This document shows, one piece after another, positions 8,415 to 16,886 of a stretch of 24,790 bases of DNA. A program made the position numbers and the translations under genes. The notes beneath the pieces were generated by a model. It was given only the letters and a program-made list of their open reading frames with translations. It was not told where the DNA came from and ran no database searches. How positions within the stretch are numbered: position 1 is the first letter of the stretch; every line of letters starts with the position of its first letter. Origin of the DNA: CAYJLC01 sp044426345 (GTDB lineage: Bacteria; Bacillota; Clostridia; Oscillospirales; Butyricicoccaceae); NCBI GenBank assembly GCA_044426345.1, contig JAWXUP010000036.1, positions 1-24,790 on the forward strand. Direction: 5' to 3'.

Positions 8415-10178
8415 AAAAACTCCTTAATTGGTTCGCTGTCTTCGATATTTATAGGAACTAGCAAAGTGATTTCAGTTCCGTGGTTAGGTTTGCTATTAAT
8501 TACCATAGAACCACCCATTTGCACTATACGAGATTTAATATTAGTTAAACTAATGCCCATATATGAATCCATTTTATCTGGATTAAACCCTATGCCGTTG
8601 TCAAAAATTTTAATTTCTGCCATATCTTTAACTTTTGAACTTGTAATGCTAATGTAACCAGCTTCTAGTTGTTGTCTGATTCCGTGTCTCAAAGCGTTTT
8701 CCACTAGTGGCTGTAAGCAAAGTGGAGGTAAAAGAAAGTCGTCAAAATTATTTATAATATTACAAGTTACACTATCATTGAAACGCATATTTACTATGTC
8801 TAAATACAATTGCACAACATATAGTTCTTCATCGAAAGTTGCGTAATCGCTGGAATTAACTAAATACATATACTCTCGCATATATTTTGATAAGTAATGA
8901 ACAGCCTTATCGGCTTTTTTAGGGTCGGATTTACAATATGCACTTATTGTGTTAAGCGTGTTCCCTAAAAAATGTGCATTAATTTGTTGAGTTAATGGTT
9001 TTTGTTGTAAAAGTTTAAAATGTTTTTCAAGTTCGCGTTTTTCAAGATTAGTTACTGACTCCCTGTTAGCCAAGTAAATGTGAATAATAAAAGCGTACGT
9101 TATACACGCAGCGCAAACTGCGAGACCACTGTTTTGACCATGATCGTAATGATTTATATAGCAATTAGCCTCAAAGATACCAGAGATAACTAGTACTGCA
9201 GATGAAAAAAGTACTACTTGCTGTGATCTTCTTAAAGGGTCTGCGATATATTGATATAAAATACTGATTAGGAAAATCCCGCTGCTTAATAACATAAAGA
9301 ACGTGAAGAGTGGAAGTTGTGCGATAAAAGATATTTTGAAAATAAATTGTAAAACTAGAGATAAAATTAAGCTACACCATGAAATTATGCCTATGACATC
9401 AAACCAACGAGGATTTTTTTCGGTTGTAGCAGAGCCCATATGATAGAAAGCTACTGGTATCATACGAATAAAAATCATAGCAAGCAAAGAAGTAATTGAA
9501 GTGCGTCCTAAAATAGCGGTTAAAATATTTAGCTCGGAACAAATCCAAAGAGCTATTATCGTATAAAAATCTGCTAAAGTAAAAAGAAAACGTTTTCGTT
9601 TTTTATCTTTCCAAATAAAGGCATTTATATAAGCCATAAAAGCTAGAATTACGATAACGAAAGCTGATGAATTTCTGAGCCACGTTAAATTTGTTTGTAC
9701 ACTATGAATGTCACTTGCATCAAGCAAATATATATAATTAGGCACGTTTTGATAAGTTTCAAATTGACTACAAAACTCAAAGCGTATTGTTTTATTAATC
9801 GAATTTTTAGGTATTGTAGCATTCACCCAAATTTTACCAGGACTTGCAAAGAAATCCATATTCTCCGGAGTTTCAAGCGAATATATAACTTCGTCGTCTA
9901 CAAGAATAGTAACTTCTTGGTGTTTTGCATATAACAATAAATCGAGGTTTGTATTGTCAGCAGTTAAAGTTTGTTCTATGATAATTTTTTCGCCAGCCTC
10001 AACTGGAATGATATTTTTTGAAGAGTCGATGAAAAAACTTTCGCCATCTATTATTTGGGTCCAACCATTATTTATATTTTGTTTGTCAACATATTTGAAA
10101 TTCGTTGTGTTCGATGGCAACGTAAATCCAAAAATTATTACGCTAACAATTGTAAGAATAATTAAACTTTTTAAATAT

Positions 10179-10201
<23 letters not shown>
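8411..10201 (-). CDS. LytS/YpdA-type sensor histidine kinase with 7TM sensor region
   Basis: Membrane sensor kinase, 596 residues from the TTG at 10201. A signal-anchor helix (about 9-28) precedes an extracellular beta-rich domain (about 35-165), then seven predicted helices (about 178-377), the layout of 7TMR-DISM sensors. A short linker leads to the His_kinase domain with LTQQINAHFLGNTLN (phospho-His410; the usual PHFLFN is altered to AHFLGN). The ATPase has Asn502 in PLVENALRHGI, DNGIGF at 534-539 and GISLTNIKSRI near 549. The start is doubtful: neither TTG 10201 nor ATG 10186 has a ribosome binding site. The only good one (AAGGAGG, 10280-10274) serves ATG 10265, which lies beyond an (AT)14 run and is out of frame by one base as sequenced. 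With 12 or 15 AT units the kinase would read from 10265. It may be phase-variable or translated by re-initiation. Confidence 0.9.
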
Positions 10202-10265
<64 letters not shown>

Positions 10266-10273
10266 TGCATAAT

Positions 10274-10351
10274 CCTCCTTAAACATAAAAATAGCCATAA
10301 AAACCAAATATTAGATAATATAATAATATCACAAAAAAATATTTTTTTCAA
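10274..10351 (-). promoter_or_regulatory. Promoter and ribosome binding site of the two-component operon
   Basis: TTGAAA (10351-10346), a 17-nt spacer and TATTAT (10328-10323) form a good vegetative-type promoter on the minus strand. It is followed by AAGGAGG at 10280-10274, 8 nt before ATG 10265. The position of this ribosome binding site argues that translation was meant to begin at 10265, upstream of the AT run. Two tandem 11-mers (plus strand AATACAAAAGT and AACATAAAAGT, 10364-10385, 9 of 11 identical) lie just upstream of the -35. Confidence 0.75.
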
Positions 10352-10567
10352 CAAAAATATTTTAATACAAAAGTAACATAAAAGTGTGGTTATTGCCAAA
10401 AATACTAGTAGTTATGATGTTTTTTGTGTGTAAATATTATAAATAAGACTATATTAAAAACGAAAAAAGTTTTGTATATTTACAGAAAACGGAACATATA
10501 CAACGTCTACACATCGGTGATATGTCAAGTACGATACATAACTAGGCTTCGTTAAGTTAGTTAGGAC

Positions 10568-10610
10568 AAAAAAAGCCTTCTCACATCAGAATTTCGATGC
10601 GAGAAGGCTT
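10568..10610 (-). terminator. Rho-independent terminator
   Basis: AAGCCTTCTC (10573-10582) pairs perfectly with GAGAAGGCTT (10601-10610), and CATC with GATG inside. On the minus strand the stem is followed by a run of eight T. It should end the transcript of the DUF4190-like gene, about 120 nt after its stop codon. On the plus strand the trailing T-run is weaker (ATTTAATTTT), so termination may be bidirectional. Confidence 0.85.
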
Positions 10611-10656
10611 ATTTAATTTTCGCAGAAATCTAAATTATTGTATTAATTTGACTTCC

Positions 10657-10717
10657 CAATCAAGATAGGTTGCGTATGCTCGGTTTTTTGAACTCGGCAA
10701 GACTTATCTTGAAATTG
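10657..10717 (-). ncRNA. Candidate structured RNA in 3' UTR
   Basis: CAAGATA (10661-10667) pairs with TATCTTG (10705-10711). The stem is extended inward by GG/CT and TTGC/GCAA around a 2-nt bulge, and outward by CAAT/ATTG, giving about 17 bp in total. It lies between the stop codon of the small membrane protein and its terminator, so it is probably a structured 3' UTR or a 3'-derived small RNA. No known RNA family was recognised. Confidence 0.3.
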
Positions 10718-10729
10718 AGTAATTTAATA

Positions 10730-10996
10730 TTACATATAAGATGCAATTAGTACAAAAGTATAGATGTAAACGCAAATAGTTACGATAATGCCAGCGATAC
10801 CAAGATATTTACCGATTTTTGCTTGAAGAATTTCGTTAGGAGTTGCCTCAGGCATTTTTAAACACTTGTTTCCGAAAATGATTGCAACAACTGTTAAAAC
10901 AAGAGTGAAATTTTGCACAACTGGAATCCAGCCACCAGCGATTCCTAAAATACCACAAATTAATGATGCTAAAGAGATATTTTTACTATCATTCAT
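10730..10996 (-). CDS. Small membrane protein, DUF4190-like
   Basis: An 88-residue protein with two hydrophobic hairpins. Helices lie at about 9-23 and 28-41, then a polar loop, then a helix at about 66-86. The segment GKYLGIAGIIVTI in the second half is characteristic of DUF4190-type small membrane proteins, whose function is not established. An AAAGGA site precedes the ATG. It is a single-gene unit with a terminator about 120 nt downstream. Confidence 0.75.
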   Translation of the reverse strand: MNDSKNISLASLICGILGIAGGWIPVVQNFTLVLTVVAIIFGNKCLKMPEATPNEILQAKIGKYLGIAGIIVTICVYIYTFVLIASYM

Positions 10997-11130
10997 AATA
11001 TCAAGTCCTTTCTAATAATTGTAAATTGACACATAAATCTAATGTGAGAATTATTAAGGCATATGTTCTTTTTGTGAATATTTACCTTAACATCAGTGTA
11101 ACATATGACAATACATAAAGCAAGAAAATA

Positions 11131-11313
11131 ATGAGAGAAGTATGTAAAAATATTATTTTTCAAGATGTAATTTATGACGTAATTTTTATGAAAGAAATTT
11201 CCGAAAAAAGTGTAAATATTAAGCATAATTACGGGGAATGGCTGTGTGTTGATAAATTAGGATTTTATGAGTGTAATTCGATGAATATTAACGATATATT
11301 AATCGATTTTTAA
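11131..11313 (+). CDS. Possible small hypothetical protein
   Basis: A 60-codon frame with coding-like composition (soluble, balanced charges) that ends just before the SLH-gene promoter. It has no ribosome binding site and no recognised family. A stop codon 15 nt before the ATG excludes an upstream extension. It may be a gene remnant or chance. Confidence 0.22.
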   Translation: MREVCKNIIFQDVIYDVIFMKEISEKSVNIKHNYGEWLCVDKLGFYECNSMNINDILIDF

Positions 11314-11342
11314 AAATTTTTTAAAAAAATTTAAAATTTATG

Positions 11343-11371
11343 TTGAAAAATATTTTTAAAGATGTTAATAT
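11343..11371 (+). promoter_or_regulatory. Promoter of the SLH surface protein gene
   Basis: TTGAAA (11343-11348), a 17-nt spacer and TAATAT (11366-11371) with a TG one base before the -10. A second TATAAT at 11377-11382 has no good -35. The leader to the ATG is about 105 nt. It contains two purine-rich ribosome-binding-like motifs, AAAGGAGG near 11412 and AAAAGGAG near 11468; only the second is placed to serve the ATG at 11485. The first has no ATG at useful distance, so it may be part of leader regulation or fortuitous. Confidence 0.6.
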
Positions 11372-11484
11372 AAAAATATAATACAACGAGTAAGATATAA
11401 AAAAACAAGCCAAAGGAGGATTGCCAAGGAACAATTTAAGAATGGGATTTCCCTTAATATTCAGAATAAAAGGAGACGAATTTT

Positions 11485-12120
11485 ATGAAGAAAAAATCAA
11501 AAAACAAGCTAATACTGAAAGCCTTTCTAACGCTCGCAATGTCAACGTTGCTTATGGGAACAGCGTTAGCAGATTATAGTGGTACAGGTGTAACGGAACT
11601 TACTAGTGTTTCTAGTCCTTTAGCAGAGGGTAGTTATTATTTGACGGGCGATTTAGAAACAGAAACATCAATTACAATTAGTAGTACAGTTTCTATTGAC
11701 TTGAACGGTTACGACATTAAATACACAGGTGACAGCACAGGTAATGTGAGTGTTATCACTGTAAATTCAGGTGGTAACTTGACAATTTTAGATAGCAAAG
11801 TTGAAGGTGATACAGCAACTACTCGTTATGGCTATTGGAGTGGCGACACGTATACAGTTACCACTGATAGCACAGAACCAACCTTTAGCGACGGAACAGT
11901 AGTCACCACAATCACTGGTGGTATGATTACTGGTGGTACAGGTGCTATTATTACATATAATACTAACGTACAAGGTAATGCCGGTGGCGGTGTTTATGTA
12001 GATGTAGGTACTTTGAACTTAAAAGGTGGTAATATAGTAGGCAATTCCGGAGCTGTCGGTGGTGGTGTATGTGTAAATAATGGTGGTACAATCACTATGT
12101 CTGACGATGCTAAATTATAG
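11485..12120 (+). CDS. SLH surface protein, N-terminal fragment (frameshifted)
   Basis: Signal peptide (1-29, ending TALA), then a glycine-rich region that becomes right-handed beta-helix-like repeats (for example GGGVYVDVGTLNLKGGNI, and a last GGTITMSDDAK). AAAAGGAG precedes the ATG. The frame stops at TAG 12118-12120 inside a repeat. One extra A in the AAA at 12112-12114 would give AKIIGNTA, the form expected from later repeats (AKISGNTA, AEISGNTA), and would join it to the downstream frame. The distance from 11485 to 15560 plus one base is exactly 1359 codons, so one lost base explains the split. As sequenced this piece would be secreted without a wall anchor. It could be a pseudogene, a phase-OFF state or a sequencing error. 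Confidence 0.85.
   Translation: MKKKSKNKLILKAFLTLAMSTLLMGTALADYSGTGVTELTSVSSPLAEGSYYLTGDLETETSITISSTVSIDLNGYDIKYTGDSTGNVSVITVNSGGNLTILDSKVEGDTATTRYGYWSGDTYTVTTDSTEPTFSDGTVVTTITGGMITGGTGAIITYNTNVQGNAGGGVYVDVGTLNLKGGNIVGNSGAVGGGVCVNNGGTITMSDDAKL
12107..12120 (+). other. Frameshift site splitting the SLH protein gene
   Basis: The coding frame of the N-terminal part meets TAG at 12118. The frame of the C-terminal part is open from 12114, after a TAA at 12111-12113. The change therefore lies within a few bases of the A run at 12112-12114. A single added A restores a continuous beta-helix repeat and a 1358-residue protein. Confidence 0.85.
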
Positions 12121-12233
12121 GAAATACTGCAACTTCCTTTGGTGGTGGATTAGTTGTATTTTCATCAAGTTATGCTAATTTAAATGGTGGTACTATTTCA
12201 GATAATGCAACAAGTAGTGGCTACGCTGCAGGT

Positions 12234-15200
12234 ATGTACACAACGGGTACAACTACTTTAGCTGGCACAAAAATTACAAACAACACCTCAAGTGGTGGTA
12301 CTGGTGGCGTGCAAGTTAGTGGTGGTACATTTAATTTCTCAAGTGGTGAAATTTCAAATAATACAGCATCATCTGGTAATGCTGGTGGTATGTATTTGGG
12401 GGCCACAGTAAATATTTATGGAACAGCTAAAATTTCTGGAAATACAGCCTCTGGTAATGGTGGTGGTATATTCTTAAATGCTGGTACAGTAAATATATCT
12501 GATACAGCAGAAATTTCTGGAAATACAGCTTCGACTAACGGTTACGCAGTTTATTTTAAGGATGGTACGATGAAAGTTTCTGGAAGTCCAAGCATTGGTT
12601 CAAACGATGGTGATGGTATTTACCTTGCAACCACTAAAACCATCACAATCAATGGTGCTCTTACTGGTGCTGATGGCAGTATTTACGTAACAGCAGAAGA
12701 CGGTACTGGTGCAAAAATCGTATCTACATATACTACAGACTACTCAAGTAAATTCACAAGTGGTCAAGGTGATGTTTTCTATCGTACTTATGATAGCTGT
12801 ATTTACATTGCAACAGTAGAAGCTACAGAAGATGATTTCAATGACATTGACACAACTGTTGAATATGACGGCAAAGGACAAACTGCTACTCCAAGTCTTG
12901 TAGATGATTCAGGTGCTACGTTTACTGTTTATTATAATAAAACAAATGATGAACCTAATAGTGCTACTGAAACTGAACCAACAGATGTAGGCACATATTA
13001 TGTATATGCAGAAGTAGCTACATCGGATTATTTCAAAACAACTGGAAAAGTATCACTAGGAACGTTAGTAATCACGGAGGCAACACCATCGGCGACAGTG
13101 AAATTTTATGTTGATGATGTTGAGGTTGATAACAACACTGCAACTTACGGTGACGAGGTGAAAATTGTAATCCAGTTCGAGGGTTTAGGCGATGATGGAG
13201 ATATTTACCCAACAGGAACGATTAATCTTTATAAATACGGTTCACCGTGGGGAACAGCACTAACAATTACTGACGGACAAGCAAGTTATACTACTGAATT
13301 ATCAGTAGGCACTTACGCAATAAGCTATAGTTATACTCCAGTTTTATCAGATAATTTTAAAGCAGATCAAAACTCAATTTCTTTAGGAAATCTAATCATA
13401 GAAACAGCAAAACTAACTGTAACAGCAGTAGACAAAACTTGGGCTTATGGTTATAAAGGAAATGAAGCATTTAGTTATGTTATCAATGGTTTTGTAAACA
13501 GTGAAAATGAAGCTGTTATTACTACATCACCTGAGGTAACTTCAATAACAACTTCTACTTATGATGAAACCACTGATGCAGGAACTTACACAGGTGCAAT
13601 TGTATATTCTGGTGGCGTTGCAGATAACTACTATTTTGAGTATGAAAATGGCGACATAACAATTGTTGATTTTGAAATTTTCGATGCACCAATTACTTTA
13701 ACAGTAGGCGACACAGCAACACTTACAGCTGGTTATGATGGATTAGATGCGTTAAATCCTACTATCGAATGGACTAGCGATTCTTACGTAATTTCGGTTG
13801 ACACAGATGTTATCACAGCTGTTTCATCTGGTACAGCGACAATCACAGCGACGATATATGACGATAATTACATAGACGGTATTACAAAAAGCGTAACCAT
13901 TAACGTTGTTACAAGCACGGTTGAAATAGTTCCAGAACCAAACGTATTTACTTACAACGGTGACGTTCAAGAAGTAACTTTCACTTTGACAGATTCGTAT
14001 AGCATAGGCAGTGATGTTGAAATAACTTACGAATTGACAACAGACTCGAGCGTTACAGAATTTAAAGACGCTGGCACATATAATATCACAGCAACTATCG
14101 ATGGTAGCACTACAATGAATGGAACATTTAGTGGTGAAGTTATAATGCAAAAAGCAGACGCAACTATCACTCCAGATGATGTTACAAAAACTTATGGAGC
14201 AGAAGTTCCAGAGCTAACATATCAAACAGCGGGATTTTATGGCGATGACGATGATGATTTAGCAGACGCTTTTGAAATAACAACAACAGCACTAGCAGAT
14301 TCAGACGTTGGCGACTATGCTATCACAGTTTCATACGCTGATGGCTACGATTCGCTAGATAATTACAACGTAACTTTCCAACCAAGCGCAACATTAACTG
14401 TAGAGCCTGCAACGGTTGAAATCACTTCAGCCTCTGCAAATGCTAGCACTATCACTCTTGTTTTAAGTGAAATTGTAGACCAAGATTGGTACACATATAC
14501 AGTAGTTGATGCATCAGGAAACGAAGTTGCAGTTACAACAGTAGAAACAGACACAGACAGCGTAAATATCAAACTGTACGGTACATTTTCTAAAAATGCA
14601 ACTTACACAGTGACATTAACTGAAGTTTCAACATTAAACTACGCTTTAGAAGATGCATCTATCGACGTAACTGCATCATTTAGTTCATCAAGCTCATCAA
14701 GTTCATCAAGTTCATCAAGTAGCACAACAACAACAACTACTACAACTACTGAACAAGAAATAAGCTTGCCAGATACATTTGAAAATGGCGAAGTTGAAAT
14801 TGATACAACAACTGCTGAACCTGGCGAAGAAGTTACAGTTACAGTAACTCCAGACGAAGGCTATAAAGTAGACGAAGTTATCATTACAGACGAAGAAGAA
14901 AATGTTATCGAATATACAAAATCTGATGATAGCTACGTATTTGAAATGCCAGAAACACAAGTTACAATCGAAGTTACTTTCACAGAACTTACAGCTGTTG
15001 ATTATCTAAGCGACGTAAGTTCAAACGCGTGGTATTACGAAGCAATCGACTACGTTATGAGAAAAGAATTGTTCTACGGTATAACAGACACCGAATTTGG
15101 CCCAGACGTTAAAATGTCAAGAGGTATGGTTGTAACAGTTATGCACAGATTAGACGGTGAAGGCTTTGTAAATTACGCAACGACATTTGACGATATTATC

Positions 15201-15560
15201 AATGATCAATGGTACACAGAGGGTGTTCGTTGGGGCGAATTAAATGGAATCGTTACAGGTTATGCAGACGATTTATATTACCCAGAAAAAGCAGTTTCAA
15301 GAGAAGAATTAGTAGCGATAATATATCGTTATATGAACTTCATAGACTACGATGTAACGGTATCAAACCCAGATATCCTAGATAATTTCGAAGACAGCGA
15401 CGACATTTATGACTACGCAAAAGAAGCTATGATTTGGGCTTGCGATGCAGGAATAATCCAAGGCTACACAGATGGCGAGATTAAACCAAAAGGCACAGCA
15501 GACAGAGCAGAAGTTGCGGCAGTTATTATGAGAATTGCTGAAATGGTAGGCTTTTATTAA
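12234..15560 (+). CDS. SLH surface protein, C-terminal part: beta-helix, MBG/Ig-like domains, three SLH repeats
   Basis: Continuation of the 11485 gene. The frame is open from 12114; the first ATG (12234) has no ribosome binding site, so this part is probably silent unless the frame is restored. Counting from that ATG (1108 residues): beta-helix repeats to about 150 (KISGNTASGNGGGIF, EISGNTAS); YDGK/MBG-type domains near 205-285, 390-478 and 640-725 (KTWAYGYKG, KTYGAEVPE); a Big_2-like domain near 480-560; a 14-Ser plus 9-Thr linker (817-839); a repeat domain near 845-917 (DEGYKVDEV, EMPETQVTIEVTF); and three SLH repeats at about 925-975, 985-1035 and 1050-1102. SLH repeats bind pyruvylated secondary wall polymer, so the full protein would be a wall-bound, long-stalked, probably adhesive protein. 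It is the only gene between its promoter and a strong terminator. Confidence 0.88.
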   Translation: MYTTGTTTLAGTKITNNTSSGGTGGVQVSGGTFNFSSGEISNNTASSGNAGGMYLGATVNIYGTAKISGNTASGNGGGIFLNAGTVNISDTAEISGNTASTNGYAVYFKDGTMKVSGSPSIGSNDGDGIYLATTKTITINGALTGADGSIYVTAEDGTGAKIVSTYTTDYSSKFTSGQGDVFYRTYDSCIYIATVEATEDDFNDIDTTVEYDGKGQTATPSLVDDSGATFTVYYNKTNDEPNSATETEPTDVGTYYVYAEVATSDYFKTTGKVSLGTLVITEATPSATVKFYVDDVEVDNNTATYGDEVKIVIQFEGLGDDGDIYPTGTINLYKYGSPWGTALTITDGQASYTTELSVGTYAISYSYTPVLSDNFKADQNSISLGNLIIETAKLTVTAVDKTWAYGYKGNEAFSYVINGFVNSENEAVITTSPEVTSITTSTYDETTDAGTYTGAIVYSGGVADNYYFEYENGDITIVDFEIFDAPITLTVGDTATLTAGYDGLDALNPTIEWTSDSYVISVDTDVITAVSSGTATITATIYDDNYIDGITKSVTINVVTSTVEIVPEPNVFTYNGDVQEVTFTLTDSYSIGSDVEITYELTTDSSVTEFKDAGTYNITATIDGSTTMNGTFSGEVIMQKADATITPDDVTKTYGAEVPELTYQTAGFYGDDDDDLADAFEITTTALADSDVGDYAITVSYADGYDSLDNYNVTFQPSATLTVEPATVEITSASANASTITLVLSEIVDQDWYTYTVVDASGNEVAVTTVETDTDSVNIKLYGTFSKNATYTVTLTEVSTLNYALEDASIDVTASFSSSSSSSSSSSSSSTTTTTTTTTEQEISLPDTFENGEVEIDTTTAEPGEEVTVTVTPDEGYKVDEVIITDEEENVIEYTKSDDSYVFEMPETQVTIEVTFTELTAVDYLSDVSSNAWYYEAIDYVMRKELFYGITDTEFGPDVKMSRGMVVTVMHRLDGEGFVNYATTFDDIINDQWYTEGVRWGELNGIVTGYADDLYYPEKAVSREELVAIIYRYMNFIDYDVTVSNPDILDNFEDSDDIYDYAKEAMIWACDAGIIQGYTDGEIKPKGTADRAEVAAVIMRIAEMVGFY
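14682..14750 (+). repeat. Ser/Thr homopolymeric linker, 9-nt repeat
   Basis: Fourteen serine codons in the 9-nt unit AGT TCA TCA, followed by nine threonine codons (ACA/ACT). It separates the Ig-like stalk from the SLH anchor region. Confidence 0.9.
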
Positions 15561-15568
15561 ATAAAATT

Positions 15569-15609
15569 AGCACCGACACTCGATTGATTTTGAGGTCGGT
15601 GCTTTTTTT
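15569..15609 (+). terminator. Rho-independent terminator of the SLH gene
   Basis: AGCACCGAC pairs with GTCGGTGCT and an inner CTC with GAG, followed by seven T. It lies 9 nt after the stop codon. Confidence 0.92.
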
Positions 15610-15614
15610 GTATG

Positions 15615-15642
15615 AAAAAACCTCCCGTAAAAAACGAGAGGT
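15615..15642 (-). terminator. Rho-independent terminator of the acetyltransferase gene
   Basis: On the minus strand ACCTCTCG pairs with CGGGAGGT (one G-U), followed by six T. It ends the convergent gene to its right. Confidence 0.88.
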
Positions 15643-15648
15643 AAATTA

Positions 15649-16179
15649 TTATTTTTTATTCCAAATATGCTCGCCAGTATCTTTGTCGATAAAACCCATC
15701 ACTTTTGCAGGAGTACCAGCTAATATAGCATAGTCAGGCGTTGATTTTGTAACGACTGCGTTAGCACAAACTAAGTTCGCTTTACCGATTTTAACGCCTG
15801 CAGTTATTATAGCACCACTTGCAATCCAAGTACCGTCACCGATTGAAATATCATCGTGGCGTTCTTCTGTTGTACTAGTTCTTGCACTAAACCAACCAGT
15901 TTCTGGGTCGAATTTATGGTGTCCTGCAGTAATAGAGCAGTTTGGACCTATGTAGATGTTATTTCCGATAGTAACAGGGCCGTTTACGTATGAATATAAC
16001 CCTATAAAAGTGTTGCTACCGATACTACCATACTTGTTAATTCGAACGCTTGCACCAGGAGCTACCTGTATACCTCGTCCACCATAACCTAAAATTTCGG
16101 CACGCTTTGCATTGTCGATTTTGTTGTTGGCTGAGTTGATATACCTTGTAAATAATTTCATAAAATAATTGTAAAACAT
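15649..16179 (-). CDS. Hexapeptide-repeat (left-handed beta-helix) acetyltransferase
   Basis: Acyl-CoA-dependent O-acetyltransferase-like enzyme of 176 residues. Hexad repeats run from about 38 to 160 (IQVAPGASVRI, GSIGSNTFIG, VTIGNNIYIGPNCSI, ISIGDGTWIASGAII, VKIGKANLVCANAVV), with AGHHKFD near 94-100 giving the probable catalytic histidine. The ILAGTPAKVMG ending is typical of the maltose/galactoside/polysaccharide acetyltransferase group (CysE-LacA-LpxA-NodL superfamily). The acceptor cannot be deduced; with surface genes on both sides, a wall or capsular sugar is possible. A GGGAG site precedes the ATG, and the gene has its own promoter (16249-16278) and terminator, so it is monocistronic. 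Confidence 0.88.
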   Translation of the reverse strand: MFYNYFMKLFTRYINSANNKIDNAKRAEILGYGGRGIQVAPGASVRINKYGSIGSNTFIGLYSYVNGPVTIGNNIYIGPNCSITAGHHKFDPETGWFSARTSTTEERHDDISIGDGTWIASGAIITAGVKIGKANLVCANAVVTKSTPDYAILAGTPAKVMGFIDKDTGEHIWNKK

Positions 16180-16248
16180 ATAAATTCACTCCCTCTTTTA
16201 TGTAAAAACACCGTGTAAATAATGGTATTTTTTAAACCCACTTTATAA

Positions 16249-16278
16249 ATTATAACAGTAATATTTACAAATTGTCAA
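16249..16278 (-). promoter_or_regulatory. Promoter of the acetyltransferase gene
   Basis: On the minus strand TTGACA (16278-16273), an 18-nt spacer and TATAAT (16254-16249) with an extended TG one base before. Both hexamers are perfect consensus. Confidence 0.8.
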
Positions 16279-16362
16279 TTGATAAAGTTCACATATTTAT
16301 GGTGAAAATATTGTGTAAAAATAAAGCTAATTTCAGACTGTAGAAAAAACATATTTTCAGCA

Positions 16363-16515
16363 TCTACCATTTACCACTCGTGCTATCTTTTTTCTCGGCA
16401 GTACGCTCGCCGCTTGGCTGATACTTTGGGACGTCCCAAAGTATCCAAAAGACGAAAACACAGCTTGTTTTATCAGCAAGACACAGCCTTGCCACTGCGT
16501 AAATAATTTTTCTCT
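16363..16515. repeat. Candidate dispersed intergenic element with perfect 26-bp palindrome
   Basis: This segment is clearly richer in G and C than its very AT-rich flanks. Bases 16420-16445 form a perfect palindrome with half-sites GATACTTTGGGAC and GTCCCAAAGTATC and no unpaired centre. A second stem AATTTTTC/GAAAAATT lies just to the right (about 16505-16523). No terminal inverted repeats or transposase were found. The 61-codon minus-strand frame through it has no ribosome binding site and is probably not a gene. The segment resembles a mobile or repetitive intergenic element, which only a genome-wide comparison can show. Confidence 0.4.
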
Positions 16516-16804
16516 GAAAAATTTTTACTTTGCTAGTTTGTGCGTTCATCTTTAAAAATTGAGTTTATGGTGAGCTTGATTTTTTGTGCTATATTTTTTT
16601 TGTTTACCACTTTTTTAATCGTCAGAGATTTTATTTATTTTAAATTTAACAATATTTCAGAACAAAACAGGTTGTATACAACGAAGTTTACTTTGAAACA
16701 ATGAAAAATCATAACAAATACAAACTTTTTGTGAATAGTTAACAAAAAAGTGGTATGTAATATTGTGTAAAATAGAGTATTTGCATAAAAAAATAAAATA
16801 TATA

Positions 16805-16833
16805 TTGCATTTTGGTATACATAGGTATATTAT
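16805..16833 (+). promoter_or_regulatory. Promoter of the solute-binding lipoprotein gene
   Basis: TTGCAT (16805-16810), a 17-nt spacer and TATTAT (16828-16833), about 53 nt before the ATG. An overlapping TATAAT at 16831 is an alternative -10 with a poorly placed -35. Confidence 0.55.
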
Positions 16834-16886
16834 AATTTTATAAGCAAATTAACACAATATTAAAAAAGTAGAAAGGTTTTGATTTT

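Larger units (their letters stand above)
10266..10729. other. Intergenic region, kinase to DUF4190 gene
   Basis: No convincing protein gene. From left to right it holds the kinase promoter (10323-10351), the 11-mer pair (10364-10385), an AT-rich stretch with no recognised signal (10386-10560), a strong terminator hairpin (10573-10610) and a long imperfect hairpin (10657-10717). Confidence 0.7.
10997..11484. other. AT-rich intergenic region with the SLH-gene promoter
   Basis: It contains the ribosome binding site of the DUF4190-like gene at the left, a doubtful 60-codon plus-strand frame (11131-11313), and the promoter and long leader of the SLH gene at the right. Nothing else was recognised. 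Confidence 0.6.
16180..16886. other. Divergent intergenic region with foreign-looking segment
   Basis: It holds the acetyltransferase promoter (16249-16278), the GC-richer palindrome-bearing segment (about 16363-16515), and the promoter of the lipoprotein gene (16805-16833). The rest is AT-rich with no recognised gene. Confidence 0.7.

Noticed and set aside
10993..11226. 77-codon minus-strand frame next to the DUF4190-like gene
   Set aside because: No ribosome binding site, no family resemblance, and it covers the promoter region of the neighbouring gene.
13824..14150. Long antisense frames inside the SLH gene
   Set aside because: They are cysteine- and valine-rich mirror readings of repeated surface-protein codons, with no start signals.
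16364..16549. 61-codon minus-strand frame in the palindrome-bearing segment
   Set aside because: No ribosome binding site and it runs through the perfect palindrome; more likely a chance frame in a GC-richer element.
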